Positions 59,135 to 64,000 of a stretch of DNA of 64,000 bases are shown piece by piece. Each line of letters begins with the position of its first letter. The first letter of the stretch is position 1. This stretch comes from a virus, in IMG/VR virus record IMGVR_UViG_3300017717_002521, positions 27,140-91,139 of that record, one strand, 5' to 3'. The position numbers and the translations under genes were made by a program. The notes under the pieces were generated by a model. It worked only from the letters and a program-made list of their open reading frames with translations, did not search any database and was not told where the DNA came from.

Positions 59135-59326
59135 ATGTGCTTAAGCGGAGCAATGTATGAACAAGATATGGAAGAAGAATTTAACGAAGAAGAATTCGAT
59201 AGATGCGTAGTAACTGGTGAGTTAACCCCTTACCGTAAAACAGATCATATTGACTATAGAATGTTTTATGTTGAAGGTGTGGGTCAACTGTCAGAGAAAG
59301 CGTGGAGAGATATTTACGATAAATAA
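59135..59326 (+). CDS. small acidic protein, 63 aa
   Basis: Acidic start (EQDMEEEFNEEEFDR), then CVVTGELTPYRK and GQLSEKAWRDIYDK. Two cysteines. Not recognised. Confidence 0.6.
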   Translation: MCLSGAMYEQDMEEEFNEEEFDRCVVTGELTPYRKTDHIDYRMFYVEGVGQLSEKAWRDIYDK

Positions 59327-59333
59327 ATTTTAT

Positions 59334-59606
59334 ATGAGTTTTTTAGCAGGTATATCATTTATGATACCTTTAGCGTTATTCACTGTTATACTTTTTTACT
59401 TAAGTAAATTTATACCTAAAGAAGGAGTTCAACTACCAGTATTTTTAATGATTGCAGGGGATGGAATATTAGTAGCGTTGTGGTATTTTGGATTAAAAGA
59501 AATAGTAGATACTTTAAAGGAATTTAGATTAGGCATAGGGCTATCTTTTGTATCAGCATCGTTTGGTAGATCGATTTATTTCATGCTTCAGAATAAGGAA
59601 GTATAG
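59334..59606 (+). CDS. small membrane protein, 90 aa
   Basis: Start ATG 59334, because the longer frame begins inside the preceding gene. Three probable transmembrane helices (FMIPLALFTVILFYLS; LPVFLMIAGDGILVALWYF; LSFVSASFGRSIYFM). Not recognised. Confidence 0.65.
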   Translation: MSFLAGISFMIPLALFTVILFYLSKFIPKEGVQLPVFLMIAGDGILVALWYFGLKEIVDTLKEFRLGIGLSFVSASFGRSIYFMLQNKEV

Positions 59607-59638
59607 TTATTCTGAGCTATTTATAATAAAATTATATA

Positions 59639-61468
59639 ATGAAAGGAACATTATTTTCAGCAGATTTTGTATTCGATTCGTCGAATAATGCTAGGTTATT
59701 AGAAATTAATACTGATACTTCTTTAACTACCCCCGGTAATGAAAATTTAGATTTTACAGATTTTGGCACTGTTTTATCAGATAGCTCTCTGGATACTCTT
59801 CATATTATCTTTAAGCCTTTTCACCAACTAATAGTAGATAAATTAGTAGATTTTGTAAATAATAATGTTTCAAACATTACTACAATAACATTTCAAGAAG
59901 AAGAAACATGTTCGCTTTATGTAGGTGCAGTTGAAGATGCTAGTAATAAGTTTATACTTAGAATGGCTTACGATGAAGCAGCTATATTAGATTCTGAATA
60001 CGCTAAATCTGAAATAAAATTATATAGTTTATTCAATACTAATAGTGATTTAGATTCTTTACCTCCCTCTTATCATTCTTCTTCTGTTCACGGTATAATA
60101 GATACTATTTCTCAATCGTTTAATGACCCTAATATTCCTGACTTTGTTAAAAAAACTGAAAACGCATCTGGAGCTACTTTATTATCTATAGGATTCTTAA
60201 AAGCAGGTCTTCCGGAAACAGGATCAGATTATAGACTTAATACTTTAATAGAAGAACAAAAAAAAGAAGATGTATTAATATCTAATTTTTTACCCAACCT
60301 ATCAGGTTCTTATACTACTTCAGTAAGATCTATGCAAATAGTATATGGTAATGATTTAGATTTATGTTTTGTTGGTGAACATCAACAAGTTTCTTTATTT
60401 GATATTCCTTCTTCTATTACTACTGGGAGTCTTGACGGTTCTGACAAAGTCTCTCACGAGGTCCATCAAAAACACAGACACGAATTTACAACGAATCATC
60501 CTAAGTATAAGGGAGGTTTAATTAAAACTACTAATATTCTCAGCTCATCAGGTGATGCGTTTAATATTCAAACACTTAACTCTGGATCTGATTACTTTTA
60601 CCAATCTTACTTTGTATCTGGTTCTCCGGATACTGATGCTGTAACTGAACTTAACGATTGGTTTTACTCAGGATCTAACTTTCCTTCAGGTTCCTATTTG
60701 ACTTCTTCTAATGTAATTTTAGTAGAAGAAAACCTTAATCCTGATTTAGACATATACAAATTAGAATTAGAATCTGGTGATACTTTCTTATTAGGAAGTG
60801 TATCTTTATTACCGGTATTAGATACTGGCTCTAATGTAATTACTTGGAAATCTACTGAAAAAGTTTTACCCGGTAATAAAGTATTTGACGAGAATAATAC
60901 TTCCTATTCAGTAGTTTCTAATACTTATCAAATTTCTGATACTAATGGGGAATATGATCTTTATCAACCTAATATGGAAGTAATAGATACTTATATACTT
61001 AAAGGCTCTAGTATGAATTTATTAGTTCATAACCCCTTTGGAGCGGGTAGAGGAGGATGCTTTATTAAAGGTACTGAAATTACTTTACCTAACGGTGATA
61101 ATAAAGCTATAGAAGATATAACTCAAGGTGAGGAAATATTAACTCACAATCATGATTCCGGATTAGACGAAGTAGGTGTAGTAGGTTTTATAGAAACTCT
61201 AGAAGCAAATAAAATAATTAAGATAACTACGGATGGTAAACATACAAAGGAAATTACCTGCACCCTTGAACATCCTTTTTATGCTAATGGTAAGTATATC
61301 CAAGCAGAATATTTAGAAGTTATGGATCTATTGCATACAAATTATGGTGAGGATGTATTTATAAGCAAAGTAGAAATTTTAGACGAAACTCATACAGTCT
61401 ATAATTTAAGAGACGTATCTGATAACCATAACTTTTATGCTAACAACATATTAGTTCATAATAAATAA
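59639..61468 (+). CDS. large protein with C-terminal Hint (intein-like) domain
   Basis: 609 residues. The start FSADFVFDSSNNARLLEINT resembles an ATP-grasp end or a conserved virion protein segment; the middle 400 residues are Ser/Thr/Asn-rich beta-type structure. From residue 474 (GGCFIKGTEITL) to the stop lies a ~136-residue Hint domain: C474, block B TLEH (T542-H545), and the terminal VHN (H607, N608) followed by a single Lys. Such domains self-cleave or transfer the upstream part to a nucleophile. Probable virion or tail-fibre-type protein that is processed; that role is inference. Confidence 0.85.
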   Translation: MKGTLFSADFVFDSSNNARLLEINTDTSLTTPGNENLDFTDFGTVLSDSSLDTLHIIFKPFHQLIVDKLVDFVNNNVSNITTITFQEEETCSLYVGAVEDASNKFILRMAYDEAAILDSEYAKSEIKLYSLFNTNSDLDSLPPSYHSSSVHGIIDTISQSFNDPNIPDFVKKTENASGATLLSIGFLKAGLPETGSDYRLNTLIEEQKKEDVLISNFLPNLSGSYTTSVRSMQIVYGNDLDLCFVGEHQQVSLFDIPSSITTGSLDGSDKVSHEVHQKHRHEFTTNHPKYKGGLIKTTNILSSSGDAFNIQTLNSGSDYFYQSYFVSGSPDTDAVTELNDWFYSGSNFPSGSYLTSSNVILVEENLNPDLDIYKLELESGDTFLLGSVSLLPVLDTGSNVITWKSTEKVLPGNKVFDENNTSYSVVSNTYQISDTNGEYDLYQPNMEVIDTYILKGSSMNLLVHNPFGAGRGGCFIKGTEITLPNGDNKAIEDITQGEEILTHNHDSGLDEVGVVGFIETLEANKIIKITTDGKHTKEITCTLEHPFYANGKYIQAEYLEVMDLLHTNYGEDVFISKVEILDETHTVYNLRDVSDNHNFYANNILVHNK

Positions 61469-61471
61469 ACT

Positions 61472-61603
61472 ATGGCAATTTATAGAGAAAAAACTTCATT
61501 TGAAGTACAAAATAAACCAGTTCATCCTATTACTGCTGACCAGAAGACTAAAGTTCGTGCAATTGTTACAAATTTTATTACATACTTGAAAGCTTCTATT
61601 TAA
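61472..61603 (+). CDS. small hypothetical protein, 43 aa
   Basis: Directly after the Hint-protein stop. AIYREKTSFEVQNKPVHPIT and a helix follow. Not recognised; the support is the packed position and open frame. Confidence 0.5.
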   Translation: MAIYREKTSFEVQNKPVHPITADQKTKVRAIVTNFITYLKASI

Positions 61604-61607
61604 TTAA

Positions 61608-62105
61608 ATGTTAAAGGTTATAGATAATTTTCTTTCAGAAGAAATTTGTAATAAAATTATAAAAGATAATTTATCCAATTTTAAACCTATTCCTGAACTA
61701 CCTCATGTTAGAAGATGTACTTCTAAGTTTATAGAGGCCCCTAAAATTAGAGAAGAACTTATATTTATAGTTAACGAAATAAGAAAAGATCTTACTGTAG
61801 ATTCTACTTTCGAATTTATTCAATACAGTAAAGATGACCATTTTGAATGGCATAACGACGTTAGATTAAATAATCCTAAAACCGAAACTATTTCAGCTAT
61901 TATATTATTAAACAATAATTTTAAGGGGGGTGATTTGCTATATAGAGAAAATTTAAAGATAACTAAATCTAACATTAATGTTGGTTCTTTAATTATTTTT
62001 CCTTCTAAATTGCAACACAAAGTTAATAAAATTACAGAAGGTTTTAGATATAGTTTATGCTGCTGGTTCTATAAAGACAATACTAAATTTAAATCAATAA
62101 TATAG
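61608..62105 (+). CDS. 2-oxoglutarate/Fe(II) oxygenase
   Basis: 165 residues, PKHX/prolyl-hydroxylase-like. Iron ligands H82 and D84 (FEWHNDV) and H137 (SKLQHKV); R147 (GFRYSL) binds 2-oxoglutarate. FKGGDLLY is the conserved turn. It differs from the enzyme at 23462, which uses Lys for 2-oxoglutarate. Phage members of this type have been proposed to hydroxylate structural proteins; it follows the Hint protein closely. Confidence 0.88.
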   Translation: MLKVIDNFLSEEICNKIIKDNLSNFKPIPELPHVRRCTSKFIEAPKIREELIFIVNEIRKDLTVDSTFEFIQYSKDDHFEWHNDVRLNNPKTETISAIILLNNNFKGGDLLYRENLKITKSNINVGSLIIFPSKLQHKVNKITEGFRYSLCCWFYKDNTKFKSII

Positions 62106-62119
62106 CTTATAGGTTTCAT

Positions 62120-62908
62120 ATGAACGTCGCTATTATAGTTTGGGGGTTTTATAGACAGTTTGATGCTGCTGTAGAATTCTGGGATGAGAGTTATTCTGAA
62201 TATAACCCTGATTATTTTTTTTCTATATGGGAGGATAGTATGGAAAAATGTACTCTAACTGGTTTTAACTTTGATATTAGAAAAAAAGCTACTAGAAAAG
62301 ACATTACTAAACACTACCCAGATGCTAATATAAATATATTTAAAAATAAAGCTTGTAAATTAGTTGCTGCTGAAAGAATATGGTTTTTATTAGAAAAAGC
62401 AGTCGACTCTATTCTTGAAAGTAATAAGAAATATGACGTTATTATAGTTAAACGAGCTGATGCATTTGAATGGAGAGATTACAAAATAACTGACAATTTA
62501 AAAAATAATACAATCTATACTTACCAAGGTAGACAGAGAGATTCTTATGGGAACCCACATTACGATTTTGGGGATATTTTCTTTTATGGTCGTAGTGATA
62601 GTATGGTTAAATTTATTAAAGGTTTTGTTAACTCTAAATATCTTAAACTAAAAGATGAATTTTGCCCACACAAAAGCCCAGATCAGTTCTTATGGGAATC
62701 AGATTTAGATATAGAGATATTTCCTGGCAATCATCATGAGCAATTAGTTCGCCCTATACACTTATTTATGTTTCCTTCTAATAAACCTATTAAAGAGTTT
62801 TTAGATGAGAATGCATGGATGTTTAATGGGTTAGAAGGACTATGGCATTATATTAGAACAAATAGAAGACAGTACTACTTTATTAGTGAGGACGAAATAG
62901 GAGAATAA
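62120..62908 (+). CDS. glycosyltransferase-locus-type protein
   Basis: 262 residues. NVAIIVWGFYRQFDAAVEFW opens it; YDVIIVKRADAFEWRDYK has a RADA-type site; GDIFFYGRSDSMVKFIKG and HKSPDQFLWESDLDIEIF follow, a layout similar to the protein at 46863. Likely GT-A-like; the enzyme activity is not proven. Confidence 0.58.
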   Translation: MNVAIIVWGFYRQFDAAVEFWDESYSEYNPDYFFSIWEDSMEKCTLTGFNFDIRKKATRKDITKHYPDANINIFKNKACKLVAAERIWFLLEKAVDSILESNKKYDVIIVKRADAFEWRDYKITDNLKNNTIYTYQGRQRDSYGNPHYDFGDIFFYGRSDSMVKFIKGFVNSKYLKLKDEFCPHKSPDQFLWESDLDIEIFPGNHHEQLVRPIHLFMFPSNKPIKEFLDENAWMFNGLEGLWHYIRTNRRQYYFISEDEIGE

Positions 62909-62956
62909 GTAGATAGTCTGAAATATTTTTCGTATATTATAATAAACATAAAAATT

Positions 62957-63145
62957 ATGAATGAGTTATATTACATTGCCGAATCAAAAATGAATTCAAG
63001 AATTTCAGCTACTATTATGGAAGGGGAACCTATAAGAGTAGATAATATCGTTTACGAGAGACTATGGAAGCGACCAGTTTATCGTAGTGAGAAACAAAGA
63101 TTAGTTAATACTGATCAAACTGAAAGGATAATTCTTTTCAATTAA
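62957..63145 (+). CDS. small hypothetical protein, 62 aa
   Basis: Not recognised; beta-rich with a basic middle (YERLWKRPVYRSEKQR). A TTTTTCGTATATTAT promoter-like box stands 20 bases upstream (62926-62939). Confidence 0.62.
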   Translation: MNELYYIAESKMNSRISATIMEGEPIRVDNIVYERLWKRPVYRSEKQRLVNTDQTERIILFN

Positions 63146-63148
63146 AAG

Positions 63149-63178
63149 TTGGCTTACTGAGATATATTTCGTATATTA
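63149..63178 (+). promoter_or_regulatory. promoter of the last gene
   Basis: TTG at 63149-63151, a 20-base spacer, then TATATTA at 63172-63178; an AAATAAAGGTTAT leader runs into ATG 63209. Confidence 0.78.
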
Positions 63179-63208
63179 AGGTATAATAAAAAAGTAAAAA
63201 TAAAGGTT

Positions 63209-64000
63209 ATGACAAAATTAGAAATTATTACTCAAAAAGTTAAACAACTTGAAGATCAATTAGATGCTATTGACTACAGGTATGATAATTTACGTTTTAG
63301 ACGTAAACAAGAAACTATTAGAACTTTTAAAAAGTATATGACTCCTGATATTGAAGATATTACTGCTAAAAGAATAGATGATAGAAGAATGGAATTTAGA
63401 TTACTTTCAGATGAATATGCTTCTGTTACTATCGAAAGAATTAATGTTGAAGATATAGAAAGATCTTCTTGGGATGATACTTTAGTTGATTTTAAAGCTT
63501 ACTCTAATGGACTTTCATTGAAAAATGTAGAAGATCTTAAAAAAAGATCAGAATTGCAAGTTAAATTAGCTGAGCAGTTTGAAGACTTTAAAGATGATAT
63601 GATTGCTGAAGTTAATACTTTGCAAGAGAAATATGATGGATGGAAAAAGTCTGTTAGTGATTTAAGAAAACCTATTACTGATGTACTTAGACCTATGCAA
63701 TCTGAAATGAGTAAATTGCAACAAGAAGCTTTAGAAAATCAGTTGTTGAAAGGTATTACTCTTAAAAAAGAAACTTCTAGATGGCATGGAGCTAAATATC
63801 CTAGCGTAAGAGTTAAGTTTGATCATGAGATTAATAACGTAAAGAAAATTAAAGTATTAAGATTTTCTTCTACTAAAAAATCTGCTGACCTTGAATTAAC
63901 TCGAGAATGGAAAGGATACGAAGGAGATGTAATGGAAGATATTCAAACTATCGATAGAGTTAGAGTAGATAACTTTAGATCAGATATAAAACGTAACTTA
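63209..64000 (+). CDS. coiled-coil protein, cut by the end of the window
   Basis: The frame is open from ATG 63209 to the last base (264 codons). KVKQLEDQLDAIDYRYDNLR is a coiled coil; the middle is helical and charged (LKKRSELQVKLAEQFEDFKD) and the end is alpha/beta (KIKVLRFSSTKKSADLELT). No family recognised; the C-terminus is outside the window. Confidence 0.8.
   Translation, partial: MTKLEIITQKVKQLEDQLDAIDYRYDNLRFRRKQETIRTFKKYMTPDIEDITAKRIDDRRMEFRLLSDEYASVTIERINVEDIERSSWDDTLVDFKAYSNGLSLKNVEDLKKRSELQVKLAEQFEDFKDDMIAEVNTLQEKYDGWKKSVSDLRKPITDVLRPMQSEMSKLQQEALENQLLKGITLKKETSRWHGAKYPSVRVKFDHEINNVKKIKVLRFSSTKKSADLELTREWKGYEGDVMEDIQTIDRVRVDNFRSDIKRNL

Overview
The window looks like one segment of a large, AT-rich, lytic-type tailed-phage genome infecting a marine member of the Bacteroidota, probably a flavobacterium. 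Every convincing gene is on the + strand, packed head to tail with ATGA/TAATG overlaps. It carries a phage-style A-family DNA polymerase, a holin/amidase/spanin-like lysis block, many short phage-type orphan genes and long glycosyltransferase arrays. The host assignment rests on three things: a full-length TonB-dependent receptor and Sec/lipoprotein signals of Bacteroidota type; very weak Shine-Dalgarno signals; and a recurrent promoter, TTG-N19-20-TATATT(T/A), that matches the Bacteroidota -33 TTG / -7 TAnnTTTG pattern. No terminase, capsid or tail gene is recognised with confidence, so the virion module must lie mostly outside the window.

Layout. 0-2.4 kb: end of queD, then queE, a ferredoxin and a nuclease-fold gene. 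2.4-6.2 kb: TonB-dependent receptor and secreted S1/P1 nuclease. 6.2-8.5 kb: kinase-like P-loop protein, phosphoribosyltransferase, glycosyltransferase, sulfotransferase. 8.6-13.2 kb: folE, MazG-like, a DpdA-like transglycosylase, a formyltransferase, a P-loop gene broken by an ochre codon, and queF. Together with queD/queE this is nearly a full route to preQ1-type 7-deazaguanine in phage DNA; queC is not in the window and presumably lies upstream. 13.9-21.1 kb: J-domain protein, DNA polymerase, two glycosyltransferases, Hsp20, GroES, GroEL and a small histone-H1-like protein. 21.2-26.4 kb: SGNH proteins, a 2OG-Fe(II) oxygenase and small proteins, several with their own promoter and terminator. 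26.5-32.7 kb: a block of exported proteins comprising a CsgG-like pore candidate, a cohesin/dockerin-like protein, two lipoproteins and an acidic low-complexity protein with a beta-barrel end; this may be a phage-encoded surface or export apparatus. 32.7-35.4 kb: lysis genes. 35.4-37.1 kb: nucleic-acid genes (Nmad1-like, C2H2 finger, PD-(D/E)XK nuclease, ribbon-helix-helix). 37-51.5 kb: a 14-kb surface-glycan locus containing at least eight glycosyltransferase-type genes, an FkbM methyltransferase, a nucleotidyltransferase, an epimerase, a short UDP-sugar dehydrogenase and, remarkably, a RuBisCO-like protein. 51.5-64 kb: probable structural or late small genes, an HTH/HNH-like protein, a transglycosylase-type lysozyme, a second sulfotransferase, GT25, a DUF932-like protein, an HNH endonuclease, a 609-residue protein ending in a Hint (intein-like) domain, a second 2OG oxygenase, and a coiled-coil protein running off the end.

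How it works together (inference): the phage probably replaces or edits guanine to evade restriction, brings its own folding machinery for abundant virion proteins, remodels glycans on the host or virion, and may alter the host envelope through a receptor and a CsgG-like export cluster. The most novel parts are the RuBisCO-like gene in the glycan locus, the CsgG/cohesin/barrel cluster, the preQ1-formylation candidate, the phage-borne TonB receptor and the Hint-tailed protein.
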